DNA of 64,000 bases from JBGLNJ01 sp034434835 (GCA_034434835.1 DAOTXX010000021.1:36936-100935), one strand, 5' to 3'. Counted from the first letter of the stretch, positions 32,331-40,981 are shown. A program made the numbers and translations. The notes: generated from the sequence alone by a model not told the origin.

Positions 32331-33644
32331 TCAGGCATAATGTAGGCCGCTGACCCGCCAGTGACCGCTCAAGACCAGGTCGCGTTGAAAGTGCAACAAC
32401 AAGTCGTCGGATGGCATCAGGCCGCCGGTAAAGAATGTTTGCGCCATCCAGTCTCCAGGATCGCTCGCATTGAACTCGAAGGCAAACTCACGGTGGCTAA
32501 AAATGTGCACAAACAACTTGCCGTCCGGTTTGAGGCAAGCGGCCAGTTTGGACATCAGCCGCTCATAGTTCTTCATGTGCTCGAACATCTCGATAGAGAC
32601 GATGCGATCAAAGCGGCGGTCAAGGTTCAGATGGCTCACGTCGGCCGTGATGGTTTCAACGGCCTGGATATTCCGGCGGCGGCATAGCGCGTCAATGTGC
32701 TCTTTCTGCGTGCGCGAGTTCGACACGGCCACCACACGGCTGTTCGGATAGTGCTCGGCCACCCACAGGCAAAACGAGCCCCAGCCGCAGCCAAGATCGA
32801 GGATGTCCATGCCATCTTGCAGTTGCGCGCGCTCGCAGGTCAATTGCAGCATGGCATCTTCGGCCTGGTCGAGCATGTGTACGCCTGGCGGCCACAAGCA
32901 GCAACTGTACTTTTTCCGTGTGCCCAACACGAGCTGAAAGAACTCGGCGGGCACTTCATAATGCTGCCGGTTTGCCTGGTCGGCCTCAATCGCAATCGGG
33001 CTTTGCTTGAGCTTGGCGATCAGTCCTTGCCGCTCGATCTCCCGCTCGTCCAATTCGGCTTGATACCTTATTCGTATTTCAGGGCGGCGATCAATCAGTG
33101 AATACTGCACCTGATTCGAGACGATCTTAATCCCATGCGTGAGGATGCGCTGCAAGTGCTCCGTGTCAAAGTTGGTCAAGGCCAGGTGCTTGATTTTGCC
33201 CGCCTGTTGCAATTGAGCCATGACATCTAGCGCGGCCAGGTATTGATCGTCGGCATAATCCCACCAATGGAACTGCAACAAATCGAGCGATTCGACGTCC
33301 ATCCGGCGCAACGACACTCCAATCGCTTCTTCCACCATGCGGCGTGTCATCCGCATCGGTCGCGGCACCCACTTGGTAAAGGCTTGAACACTGGCCAGCG
33401 CCGCGGCGCCTTGCGTCGCTTTGAGTTGCCGTCTGAACTCGCCAATGAAATCTTCTGCCGGGCCGTAGTGGTCAGCCAGAACCCAGGTCGTGAAACCTGC
33501 ATTGTGATACGCAAGCATCGCTTGAATCGCTTTGCGGCGGTCAATTGAGCCATGCGCACCCGAGACCTGCCACATGCCGTTCAGCAGGCAATGGATTCGC
33601 AGGTCACTCGTAAAATGGAATCGCAAACTCTCATCATGCTCCAC
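32331..33644 (-). CDS. Chimera: N-terminal aldo/keto-reductase half joined to CFA-synthase-like methyltransferase, ending at premature stop
   Basis: GTG start at 33644 behind GAGGAG (ATG at 33698 possible). Residues about 1-195 are the first half of an aldo/keto reductase (GMWQVSGAHGSIDRRKAIQA, LDLLQFHWWDYADDQYL, LTNFDTEHL, VSNQVQYSLIDRRPEI). From about 215 it becomes a cyclopropane-fatty-acid-synthase-type methyltransferase: QHYEVPAEFFQLVLGTRKKY, SAM motif ILDLGCGWGSFCLWVAEHYP, VSIEMFEHM and FFTGG. The AKR loses its C-terminal half. TGA at 32331 removes the last 65 residues of the methyltransferase. Probably non-functional or altered. Confidence 0.8.
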   Translation of the reverse strand: MEHDESLRFHFTSDLRIHCLLNGMWQVSGAHGSIDRRKAIQAMLAYHNAGFTTWVLADHYGPAEDFIGEFRRQLKATQGAAALASVQAFTKWVPRPMRMTRRMVEEAIGVSLRRMDVESLDLLQFHWWDYADDQYLAALDVMAQLQQAGKIKHLALTNFDTEHLQRILTHGIKIVSNQVQYSLIDRRPEIRIRYQAELDEREIERQGLIAKLKQSPIAIEADQANRQHYEVPAEFFQLVLGTRKKYSCCLWPPGVHMLDQAEDAMLQLTCERAQLQDGMDILDLGCGWGSFCLWVAEHYPNSRVVAVSNSRTQKEHIDALCRRRNIQAVETITADVSHLNLDRRFDRIVSIEMFEHMKNYERLMSKLAACLKPDGKLFVHIFSHREFAFEFNASDPGDWMAQTFFTGGLMPSDDLLLHFQRDLVLSGHWRVSGLHYA

Positions 33645-33765
33645 GCGGTTCTCCTCTGCGCATGACCCTATCGGCGGCACATAGTGTTTGGCGCTCAACC
33701 ATGACCTGCTCTCGCTGACCTGAGAGGATGCACACCCATTATCGCTCTGCGCTGGCAGCAGGCCG

Positions 33766-34332
33766 TCAGGCCAAAGATACCCGCCGCGCCCACTCAGCTA
33801 AAGCGGCAAGTAAATCTCGCAGGAAGCCACGCGCCGCTTCGTCTACCAGTTTCCCTTCAGGGTCGAAAGCCTGCTCGGCGCGCGCAACCAATACTTCAGG
33901 CTTGCCGAGCGGTAATGCGCCCACATGGGTCAGTATCTGGCGCAGATGCAGTTGGGCTCTCAGCGTGCCAAAGTTGCCAGTGCTGGCGCCCATCATGGCA
34001 ACGGGCTTGCCGTTGAAAGGTTGCCGAGGCGGGCGTGAGGCCCAATCTATGGCGTTTTTAAGGGCTCCGCTGATCGAACTATTATACTCTGGTGTGGCGA
34101 TCAGTAGTGCATTGGCCTGCGCCAGCCGAGTGCGGAACTCGACCACCACTTCAGGAAACGGCTTCTCATTATCTGGGTTGAACATTGGCAGACGAGAGAG
34201 GTCCAAGATTTCCAGCGTCATTCCTGGAGGCATCACTTCAGCAGCGGCACGTAAGAGGGCCGTGTTATACGAGCCTTGGCGGAGACTGCCGGAGATGCCC
34301 ATCACGTGGAGTCGATTGGAATTGGCTGTCAT
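33766..34332 (-). CDS. NADPH-dependent FMN reductase
   Basis: 188 aa from ATG 34332 with AGGAG upstream. Flavodoxin-like fold: GISGSLRQGSYNTALLRA (FMN phosphate loop), TPEYNSSISGALKNAIDW (family signature) and MMGASTGNFGTLRAQLHLR. Probably a dimeric cytoplasmic quinone or flavin reductase. Starts 1 bp after the DUF2177 stop, in the light/stress gene stack. Confidence 0.9.
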   Translation of the reverse strand: MTANSNRLHVMGISGSLRQGSYNTALLRAAAEVMPPGMTLEILDLSRLPMFNPDNEKPFPEVVVEFRTRLAQANALLIATPEYNSSISGALKNAIDWASRPPRQPFNGKPVAMMGASTGNFGTLRAQLHLRQILTHVGALPLGKPEVLVARAEQAFDPEGKLVDEAARGFLRDLLAALAEWARRVSLA

Positions 34333-34333
34333 T

Positions 34334-34741
34334 TCATGATCTCCTGATCCGTTTGCCCGCAATATAGCCGATAGCACTGACGGAAACGCTCAAGAATGTT
34401 CCCCACAGCATGTCCACCACGCTGAGCAGCACAGGCCAGTCTTTCAGGGTGGCGAGATTGGTCAGGTCGTAAGTGGCGTAGGTGATCAGTCCGAACAGCG
34501 CCGCCCGCAGGAGGGTGGTTTTGAGTGAGCCGCTCTCCAGCCCGGGAACGACCACGAAGAACAAGATGCCCACGATAAAGAGCAGATAGAAAATGGCTGC
34601 CGCAAACCAATTGACGCTGGGGGCCATGATGAAACCAAGTTGCTGCTTATAGAACAAGCGCGCCACCAGTCCCAGCCAAAGCATGTCAATCGCGAGGAAG
34701 GCCAACAATGAGACAAGGTAAAGTTTAAGATACCGCATCAT
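34334..34741 (-). CDS. DUF2177 membrane protein
   Basis: 135 aa, four predicted membrane segments. Family features: YLVSLLAFLAIDMLWLGLVA at the N-terminus, then ALFGLITYATYDLTNLATLKDW. DUF2177 members commonly adjoin photolyase/CFA/SOUL genes, but have no known activity. It overlaps the SOUL stop by 4 bp (ATGA). Confidence 0.88.
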   Translation of the reverse strand: MMRYLKLYLVSLLAFLAIDMLWLGLVARLFYKQQLGFIMAPSVNWFAAAIFYLLFIVGILFFVVVPGLESGSLKTTLLRAALFGLITYATYDLTNLATLKDWPVLLSVVDMLWGTFLSVSVSAIGYIAGKRIRRS

Positions 34742-35481
34742 TTTTCTCCAAGTTCAGTTTTGATCTTGATCAGGACTTCATTTCGCGCCATAAACCCCGG
34801 CACCCAGGGTGGATTGTATCCAGCCACAATAAAATCGCCCTCTGTTTCCATTCCTTGTCCCTCCAGCCATTGGCTGAGGCGCTGCTTGTTTTCTTGGATA
34901 CGATCTTGCTGGAAATAACCGGAAAACCGGATCGCAGCCATTTGGCGGGCTGCGATAAGCTTAAAGTGAATTCGGTTGTCTTTCGGTTGCGGCAGAGTTA
35001 AAAGTGTATATTGAGAGGGCATAATGAAAGCCACTGTAAATCCGAATTCACCGGTTACGGTAACCGGTGTGGTCATGGCAATTTTTGTTAGCGCGCCAAA
35101 CCGCTGGGGTGCGCACGTAGAGCCAGGTTTCCAAACCTGCCGTCGATTGCGGCGGCTATAGAGAGCCGCCCTACGGTATCCCATCACTTTGGCGCGCCTA
35201 CCAATTTTTTCGGATCGAGATGCTTGGACGGGAGTAGTCATCTCGATTCTCTGTCTCGAGATATTATTGCCAAAAATGTATCCCGCGGGAACACTGAAAC
35301 CCTTTTCAATGGCTGATTGATAGTTCTTTTCGTCAATAGCCACCTCAGCCTGAATGTAACCGGAATACTGCCGGATTTCAATTTCGTTTTGTTTCTTTGT
35401 TACAGAATATTTTTGGGGTTTCTGCCATACGCGTTTTCCTTTCATCGCGATTACCCTAAAGAGAATTCGCTTGTGCGCCAT
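34738..35481 (-). CDS. SOUL haem-binding family protein carrying an in-frame MITE insertion
   Basis: 247 aa (start 35481; ATG 35445 also possible). SOUL/HBP fold by pattern: EIEIRQYSGYIQAEVAI, GNNISRQRIEMTTPV, IAMTTPVTVTGEFGFTVAF and FIVAGYNPPWVPGFMARNEV. Between SEKI and AMTTPV a block of 41 residues (GRRAKVMGYRR to RFGALTKI) is added compared with the family. The DNA shows why: a 115-bp palindromic element with an 8-bp target duplication (123 bp, 41 codons). The insert is basic and Arg-rich and may form an exposed loop. Whether the protein still folds is unknown. Confidence 0.85.
   Translation of the reverse strand: MAHKRILFRVIAMKGKRVWQKPQKYSVTKKQNEIEIRQYSGYIQAEVAIDEKNYQSAIEKGFSVPAGYIFGNNISRQRIEMTTPVQASRSEKIGRRAKVMGYRRAALYSRRNRRQVWKPGSTCAPQRFGALTKIAMTTPVTVTGEFGFTVAFIMPSQYTLLTLPQPKDNRIHFKLIAARQMAAIRFSGYFQQDRIQENKQRLSQWLEGQGMETEGDFIVAGYNPPWVPGFMARNEVLIKIKTELGEK
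35079..35209. repeat. MITE inserted in frame in the SOUL gene, with target duplication
   Basis: Target duplication CAATTTTT at 35079-35086 and 35202-35209. Element 35087-35201 has 14-bp terminal repeats GTTAGCGCGCCAAA and (reverse complement of the right end) GTAGGCGCGCCAAA, 12 of 14 identical. Its core (35117-35174, GTAG to CTAC) is a two-hairpin unit related to 54618-54668 and 55304-55382. Removing one target copy plus the element restores a normal SOUL reading frame. Confidence 0.85.
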
Positions 35482-35500
35482 CAGGGCGCAAGCTCCCCGC

Positions 35501-36277
35501 CTACCTCACCGTCATCGCACCCGACCGCAGATTGATGCCACTGGCGATCAACACACCCGCCACCGACACCGCAATCGCCACAGCCGAAGCGATCACCACA
35601 GCGGGCAACGCGGCTTGTTTGACCCATATCCCGATCAGCGCCCACACGAGGACGCCCGTGAAAATCGCGTCACGCTGGCGAAAGGACATGACGAGCGACA
35701 GCACCGCCGCCACCGCGATCATGATCACGGCCCAAGTCACTGGCGACAGCCCGCCGCCATCCCAGCCCAGCCACACGAGCAGACTGGCGACGTTCGCAAT
35801 CGTCGCCACGCTCACCCAGCCCAGGTAGAGACTGAACGGCGCCTGCACGAGCCAGCGCGTCGAAGCATCCGCCGACCCCGCGCTCGAAGGATTCACACGT
35901 AGATAGATCGCGATCAATGAGGCGAGCAATGTCAGCATGGCGATCAGCGTCAAGGGGTACAGGCCATAGTGCCAAAAGACAATCCATAGCCCGTTTGCCA
36001 CGCAACTCACGGCAAACCACCAGCCGGTTGCCTCCACACGCGGATTCGATTGTTGCGAAGGCAGCGCCTGAAAGACCGCAAACCCGATCGCCGCCAAATA
36101 GATCAGGCCCCAGATGCTGAACACATAGCCCGCCGGCACAAACACCAGGTTAAAGCTATCCGAGATCTCGCCCGTTGTCCGGCCGTTCAGGGGCAGAATG
36201 CTGGCCAGCGCGTTCATCACGACTGCGCCAATCAGCGCCAATGGATTGACAATTCTCTGAGCCGTTCTTGCGTTCAT
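35501..36277 (-). CDS. TspO/MBR-related tryptophan-rich membrane protein
   Basis: 258 aa with seven to eight hydrophobic segments. FVPAGYVFSIWGLIYLAAIG matches the TspO-like motif in larger bacterial relatives. Trp residues recur (GWWFAVSCVANGLWIVFWHYG). TspO family members bind tetrapyrroles and respond to light or oxidative stress. It precedes the SOUL haem-binding gene by 19 bp, a sensible pairing. Longer than classical 160-aa TspO. Confidence 0.78.
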   Translation of the reverse strand: MNARTAQRIVNPLALIGAVVMNALASILPLNGRTTGEISDSFNLVFVPAGYVFSIWGLIYLAAIGFAVFQALPSQQSNPRVEATGWWFAVSCVANGLWIVFWHYGLYPLTLIAMLTLLASLIAIYLRVNPSSAGSADASTRWLVQAPFSLYLGWVSVATIANVASLLVWLGWDGGGLSPVTWAVIMIAVAAVLSLVMSFRQRDAIFTGVLVWALIGIWVKQAALPAVVIASAVAIAVSVAGVLIASGINLRSGAMTVR

Positions 36278-36343
36278 TTTTTCCTCCTAACTTGGACGAC
36301 CTGTGATCTTGACTGCCATTCCAAATCGCATGCGACGCGGCAC

Positions 36344-37336
36344 TCATGCGCCGGGCGCAGAGCCTCTGCCGCGCCACCGCCTGACACTGGCTTCAACAGC
36401 CCGCCAGGGACCGGTCACGGGCGCCGCTTGCCGCTCTGCCGCTAGCGCCCGCCGAGCCGCTTCATCAAAAGACAACCGGTCCGCTTGACCGATGAGCGCC
36501 CAATAAGCATGATCGCGCGCCAAAAGGTCGTGGGCCAAGCCGACGACCACTTCGCGTGCCACGGACCACTCGGCGCGCGTGACAAACCGTACCCAGTGCG
36601 AAGACAGCCACGGCGAAAGCACCGGCACCTTGACCATGACAGGCGTTTTCAAACCCAACAGGTGCGCCGTTTTGACCAGGATCGCCTGGCAGGAAAGGAT
36701 CTCTGGCCCGGGAATATCATACCACTGCCCCTGTGGCAAGCGCACCTCCAAGGCCGCCATCAGCGCCGCCACCACGTCGTCAATCCCAATCGGCTCTGTC
36801 CGCGAACTCATCCAGCGCGGCAGAACCATAAATGGCAACCGGGCCGCCAGGTCACGGACGATCAACCAGGACAAGCTGCCGTGACCAATGATCATGCTGG
36901 CGCGCAGCTCGAGGGCCGGCACATGGCCCTGGCGCAGCGTTTGCCCCACCTCCAGCCGACTGAGCAAATGCTCGGAAGATGCCGCGGCCGGCTGCACACC
37001 TCCCAGGTAGATGATCCGCTCCAGCCCGGCCGCGTGCGCCGCCTGCGCAAAATTCCTGGCCGCACTGACTTCGCGCTGGCGGAAATCGGTTCGACCTTCG
37101 GCCATGCCATGCACCAAATAATAGGCGGCCCGGCAACCCTGCATGGCGGCGACCAGCGTCTCGGGTTGATCCACATTGCCCGCAACCCACTCTTGTTCGG
37201 GAAATCGGCCGCGTGCAGAATCAGGGTTGCGGGTCAAGCTGCGCACGCGATAGCCTCGCCGCACTAGGTCGGGCCACAGGTTGCGCCCCACAAAGCCGGT
37301 CGCGCCGGTCAACAAGATGGTATCTGTTTTATCCAC
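36344..37336 (-). CDS. NAD(P)H-binding NmrA/SDR-like protein
   Basis: 330 aa from GTG 37336 (GGAG 6 bp upstream). Rossmann motif LLTGATGFVGRNLWPDLV, then VRSLTRNPDSARGRF, AYYLVHGMAEG, LGGVQPAAASSEHLLSR and LELRASMIIGHGSLSW. The same family as the larger 41776-43296 protein, but lacking its DUF2867 C-terminal domain. Members of this group often accompany CFA and photolyase genes. Confidence 0.85.
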   Translation of the reverse strand: MDKTDTILLTGATGFVGRNLWPDLVRRGYRVRSLTRNPDSARGRFPEQEWVAGNVDQPETLVAAMQGCRAAYYLVHGMAEGRTDFRQREVSAARNFAQAAHAAGLERIIYLGGVQPAAASSEHLLSRLEVGQTLRQGHVPALELRASMIIGHGSLSWLIVRDLAARLPFMVLPRWMSSRTEPIGIDDVVAALMAALEVRLPQGQWYDIPGPEILSCQAILVKTAHLLGLKTPVMVKVPVLSPWLSSHWVRFVTRAEWSVAREVVVGLAHDLLARDHAYWALIGQADRLSFDEAARRALAAERQAAPVTGPWRAVEASVRRWRGRGSAPGA

Positions 37337-37386
37337 AGCCGACTCCACTTTTCGCGCAATGCCGCCGCGTGGGCGGCGAAAAAAGC

Positions 37387-38151
37387 CTACAACCTCAGGC
37401 ACACCTCGGCTGCCAGCCAAAACAGATTATAGCGCACCTCGGCTCGACTAGTCCAACCGCGCGAATCCCACTCGCCGCCGCTCACATCATCGCCGCCATA
37501 CAGCATCTGCGCGAACGTCACGCGCCGGAACCGGGCCACGGCAAAGAACGAGGCGGCCTCCATCTCGACCGTCAGGCAGCCCTCCGACTTGCGCAGTGCC
37601 ACCTTGCCCGCCGTCTCTCGATAGGCCGCGTCCGTCGTCCACGTCTTGCCCACCCGATACGGAACGCCATGCTGCCTGAGCACGTGCTCAATCGCGGCGA
37701 TGCCTTCGGGACTGGCGCACACTTCACGCGAGGGCGGCAGATAGTGATACGACGTGCCTTCGTCGCGCACGGCGGCCGACGGCACGATGATGTGGCCGAC
37801 TGCAATTTCCTTGTTCAAGACACCCGCGCCGCCGCACGCGATGAATTTGCGACAGCCTAAAGCCACGGTTTCTTCCAGAATGCCTGCCGCCATCGGCCCG
37901 CCCACGCCGGGATGCGCAAACGCCAAACGCTGGCCGCCCATCTCAATCTCGTAAATGGGATGAGCTGCATCCTCCCACTTGGGCGATGCGATCACCCTGG
38001 CATTGCGTTCGTCGCGCACCCTGGCGATGACCTCTTGAAAGAAACAGAGTACGCAGTGCTCAGGGGCATCTATCGGCTTGATGATCTTGGACGGTTCGAT
38101 GACCGCTTCTGGCGCGGGATCGAATTCGAGAATGGGATAGATATTTTGCAT
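37387..38151 (-). CDS. Nucleoside phosphorylase family protein
   Basis: 254 aa. PNP/UDP-phosphorylase pattern: FAHPGVGGPMAAGILEETVA, CGGAGVLNKEIAVGHIIVP, RDEGTSYHYLPPSREV and the ribose-binding CLTVEMEAASFFAVA (VEMEAA). Probably cleaves a purine or pyrimidine nucleoside with phosphate; specificity is not readable. Upstream of the NmrA-like gene by about 50 bp. Confidence 0.87.
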   Translation of the reverse strand: MQNIYPILEFDPAPEAVIEPSKIIKPIDAPEHCVLCFFQEVIARVRDERNARVIASPKWEDAAHPIYEIEMGGQRLAFAHPGVGGPMAAGILEETVALGCRKFIACGGAGVLNKEIAVGHIIVPSAAVRDEGTSYHYLPPSREVCASPEGIAAIEHVLRQHGVPYRVGKTWTTDAAYRETAGKVALRKSEGCLTVEMEAASFFAVARFRRVTFAQMLYGGDDVSGGEWDSRGWTSRAEVRYNLFWLAAEVCLRL

Positions 38152-38169
38152 GGTGGCCGCCCCCAGACC

Positions 38170-38457
38170 TCAAAGGTCTCGAACACCGTTCACTTTTTTG
38201 CTTTCGTCGGCGTCGGCAAAGCGGGCCTGGCCTTCCACCCATTCGCCCATCGGCTCGCCGCGCACACCACATGGCATCACGCGGACGCGCGGATTGTTGC
38301 GGATGCGCTTGACCTTGCCCGAGCCATCCACCGTCCGAACGTACAGTGTCCTGTCGTCTTGCACAAACCAGACCGGCGTTTGAACGCCCTGCCCGTTCTT
38401 GCGAAAAGTCTCGACGTTCATAAACTGTTGATTGGCAAATTGCACTAGCTTGTCCAT
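38170..38457 (-). CDS. PPOX-class (pyridoxamine-phosphate-oxidase-like) protein, C-terminally truncated
   Basis: 95 aa from ATG 38457. QQFMNVETFRKNGQGVQTPV then VWFVQDDRTLYVRTVDGSG, KVKRIRNNPRVRVMPCGVRG and MGEWVEGQARF match the N-terminal two thirds of flavin/F420-binding PPOX proteins (about 130 aa). After ESKKVNG the family normally has a conserved KYG helix. Here the frame ends in GVRDL within a small AGACCT/AGGTCT palindrome (38167-38180). Likely truncated by a repeat or deletion. Confidence 0.7.
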   Translation of the reverse strand: MDKLVQFANQQFMNVETFRKNGQGVQTPVWFVQDDRTLYVRTVDGSGKVKRIRNNPRVRVMPCGVRGEPMGEWVEGQARFADADESKKVNGVRDL

Positions 38458-38509
38458 GTTTTTCCTCTGATCTAGCAAAGCTCCGCCTCAAACCGAATAG
38501 ATATTTCAC

Positions 38510-38568
38510 TACGGAGCACGCAGAGATTTTTATTTTTTCTCTGCGATCTCAGCGGTCTCTGCGGTGGG
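38510..38568. repeat. GCAGAG/CTCTGC dispersed repeat, third copy
   Basis: ACGCAGAGATTTTTATTTTT then TCTCTGCGATCTCAGCGG to GCGGTGGG. Same family as 2830-2898 and 7687-7755. It lies between the PPOX start and the MFS stop. Confidence 0.65.
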
Positions 38569-38643
38569 AAAATCTTGTCAAAGATTTGCCCTATGAAGGT
38601 GCCTAGAGGGCGAGGGCGTTCTCACGAATACCCTCGCCTTGCA

Positions 38644-39882
38644 TCATGCATCTACCTCGACCGGAACATACGCCAGCGTTGGGTCACCATCGCGCTGCGG
38701 CAGCGGCGGATCGGGGTTGACCACGATGCGCCGCCACACAAACGTAACGACCCACATCATCACCAACGCGCTGAAAATGCCCGGCGCCCATGTGCCGACG
38801 CCCTGCAGCAGTACACCGCCCACCGAAGGCGCGACGACACGCGACAGACCTTCCATCGAAGCTGCCAGTCCCAGCGTGCCGCCGACCTCTTCGGGATAGA
38901 CTGATTTGGTCAGCGCGCTATTGAGCACCGTGTTGAGCGTACCGTTCGCCGCCGAAAGCGGCGCAAGCACGATCAACAACATCCACAGGTTCGGCACGAA
39001 TGCCCACGCGGCCAGCGAGAGCGTCATCACGACCGTGGAGACGAGAATCAACTGCTTGTCGCTAAAGCGCCGGGCCATCCACCCTATCGCCCCGCCTTGA
39101 ACAATCACAGCCAGCACGCCCACATACGCCAGCACCAGTCCCGTCGTGCGGGCGTCCAGGCCTAACCGGTATTGGGCGTAGAGCGTGAACACGGTCTGGA
39201 ACGTGGCCGAAGCCAGAGCGAAGAACAGCCGCGTGTGGAGCAACGGCCCCACGCGCGGGCGATGAAGCGCGTACCACAACGCCTCAAACGTGAACGACGG
39301 GCGCGGGCGCTGGGCCAGCATGGCACGTCGAGCCGGCGTCAGCGATTCAGGCAGGAAGAAAAACACTGATATCAGATTGATCAGCGAGAGCACCGCGGCC
39401 GCGAACGCCGGGACGCTATAGCCCCAGGTGCTCATCCATCCGCCGACGGCCGGCCCGATGATGAACCCGAGGCCGAACGCCGCACCGATCAGGCCGAGCG
39501 CCTTGGCGCGATCCCGTTCGTCGGACACATCGGTGATGTAGGCCTGAGCCACCGAGATATTGCCGCCGGTCAGGCCGTCAATGATGCGCGCGGCAAACAG
39601 CATCCCCAGCGAGCGCGCGACTCCGAGCAAGACGAAACCAAGAAACGTTCCCAAGATGCTCACCAGCAACACCGGACGACGGCCAATCCGGTCGGACAGG
39701 CGGCCCAAGAGTGGGGCGCCCAGCAGTTGCGCCAGCGCATACGATGCGACGAGCAAACCGGTGGCGGTCGGATTCGCGCCGAACGTCTCGGCGTAATAGG
39801 GCAGGAGCGGCAGAATCAGACTAAAGCCAAGCAGGTCAACAAACACGACGATAAAGATCGTCAACAGACGACGTTTGCTCAT
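38644..39882 (-). CDS. MFS transporter (TetA-like drug efflux group)
   Basis: 412 aa, twelve membrane segments. Motif A after TM2 is LLGRLSDRIGRRPVLL and the N-terminus is FIVVFVDLLGFSLILPLLPYY, typical of the DHA1/TetA group. Motif C-like GAAFGLGFIIGPAVGG lies in TM5. Substrate unknown. Monocistronic on the minus strand. Confidence 0.92.
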   Translation of the reverse strand: MSKRRLLTIFIVVFVDLLGFSLILPLLPYYAETFGANPTATGLLVASYALAQLLGAPLLGRLSDRIGRRPVLLVSILGTFLGFVLLGVARSLGMLFAARIIDGLTGGNISVAQAYITDVSDERDRAKALGLIGAAFGLGFIIGPAVGGWMSTWGYSVPAFAAAVLSLINLISVFFFLPESLTPARRAMLAQRPRPSFTFEALWYALHRPRVGPLLHTRLFFALASATFQTVFTLYAQYRLGLDARTTGLVLAYVGVLAVIVQGGAIGWMARRFSDKQLILVSTVVMTLSLAAWAFVPNLWMLLIVLAPLSAANGTLNTVLNSALTKSVYPEEVGGTLGLAASMEGLSRVVAPSVGGVLLQGVGTWAPGIFSALVMMWVVTFVWRRIVVNPDPPLPQRDGDPTLAYVPVEVDA

Positions 39883-39967
39883 CTTCCATCACCTCACAAA
39901 ACAGATTCAGTAGATCCAATTCTCAGACAGCACGGTACCACGTTGTCAAGACCTCACAAAAATTTCC

Positions 39968-40942
39968 TCAGTGTTGCTTGCCGATCAACTCTTCTCTGCG
40001 TCGCCGATAGTCCACAATAGGCCCATCGCCCGGGATCATCTTTTCGCCCATGCGCAGCCCGGTGCGCTTGGGCTGCTGAGTGATGACCACGCGCCGATCT
40101 TGACGCTCGACGATCCAGTTGGCTTGAGCACCGACCCAGTTGAACAGTTCGCGCAAAATCGGCAGTTTGACCACCCGCTGGTAGTAGCGGATGTACATCA
40201 GCGTGTTCTCGTCATCCACCGGAACGAACGCTGCCATGATGCGCATATCATCGCTGATCCAGTTGTGCCAGATGTTGGGGAAACGAAATTGCAGGAACGG
40301 CCGGCGTTGCGGCTCGGGAAGCTCGCCCGCCCGGAGCGGCGTCTGGCCTTCGTCCAGCGTGTTATAGACCCACAGTTCAAGCAGGTCGCCTTGCAGGCGA
40401 GACAGCGGCCCGTTGACCAGTGTACGATTGCCGCGCCCGATGGTATTGTGATGCACGAACGGCAGATGCACGACGTCGAGTTGATTTTCGATGGCGCGCG
40501 AATAGTGCGTGGGCCAGGGATCGCGGAGCGTCGAATACGAGAACGAATCGTCAATCGAATCGAACCACGGCAGCGGCGGCAAATCGTCCTTCGGCTCGCC
40601 CCACCAGAGGTAGATAAAACCGTGTGCCTCACGCACGGGATAGACGCGCTTGACCTGGAATGCTTTAGGCGGCACAGCGTTCTTGCCATTCGCGGGAATG
40701 AGTGTGCAGCGTCCCGACGTATCGTACTGGAAGCCGTGGAACGGACACTCGAGGCGATCGCCCCTCAGCCTGCCGATGCTGAGCGCCACACCGCGATGCG
40801 GGCACACGTCCGCCATACACGCGACCTGGCCGCTCGCATCGCGCCAGAGCACTAGCTTTTCGCCCATGCGCGTCACGCCGACCGACTTGCCCGACTTGAC
40901 TTCACTCGATTCGAGAATAACATACCATTGATTGGGAATCAT
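39968..40942 (-). CDS. Rieske 2Fe-2S aromatic ring-hydroxylating oxygenase alpha subunit family protein
   Basis: 324 aa. Rieske cluster ligands CPHRG (about 47-51) and CPFHGFQY (about 66-73). The mononuclear iron site is in NQLDVVHLPFVHHNT (two His plus a distal acid). Resembles oxygenases such as pheophorbide a oxygenase-like or vanillate demethylase-type enzymes. No ferredoxin or reductase gene is adjacent. Followed 25 bp beyond its start region by a DUF1295 gene on the same strand upstream. Confidence 0.9.
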   Translation of the reverse strand: MIPNQWYVILESSEVKSGKSVGVTRMGEKLVLWRDASGQVACMADVCPHRGVALSIGRLRGDRLECPFHGFQYDTSGRCTLIPANGKNAVPPKAFQVKRVYPVREAHGFIYLWWGEPKDDLPPLPWFDSIDDSFSYSTLRDPWPTHYSRAIENQLDVVHLPFVHHNTIGRGNRTLVNGPLSRLQGDLLELWVYNTLDEGQTPLRAGELPEPQRRPFLQFRFPNIWHNWISDDMRIMAAFVPVDDENTLMYIRYYQRVVKLPILRELFNWVGAQANWIVERQDRRVVITQQPKRTGLRMGEKMIPGDGPIVDYRRRREELIGKQH

Positions 40943-40981
40943 AGTTGCTCCCGCGCTATGAGTAAAACGTGATATGGTGTT

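Noticed and set aside
32331..32333. In-frame TGA in the CFA-like gene as a second selenocysteine codon
   Set aside because: The paralogous fragment at 30008-30373 has Arg (CGC) at this position and the family has no Cys there, so a nonsense mutation is the simpler reading.
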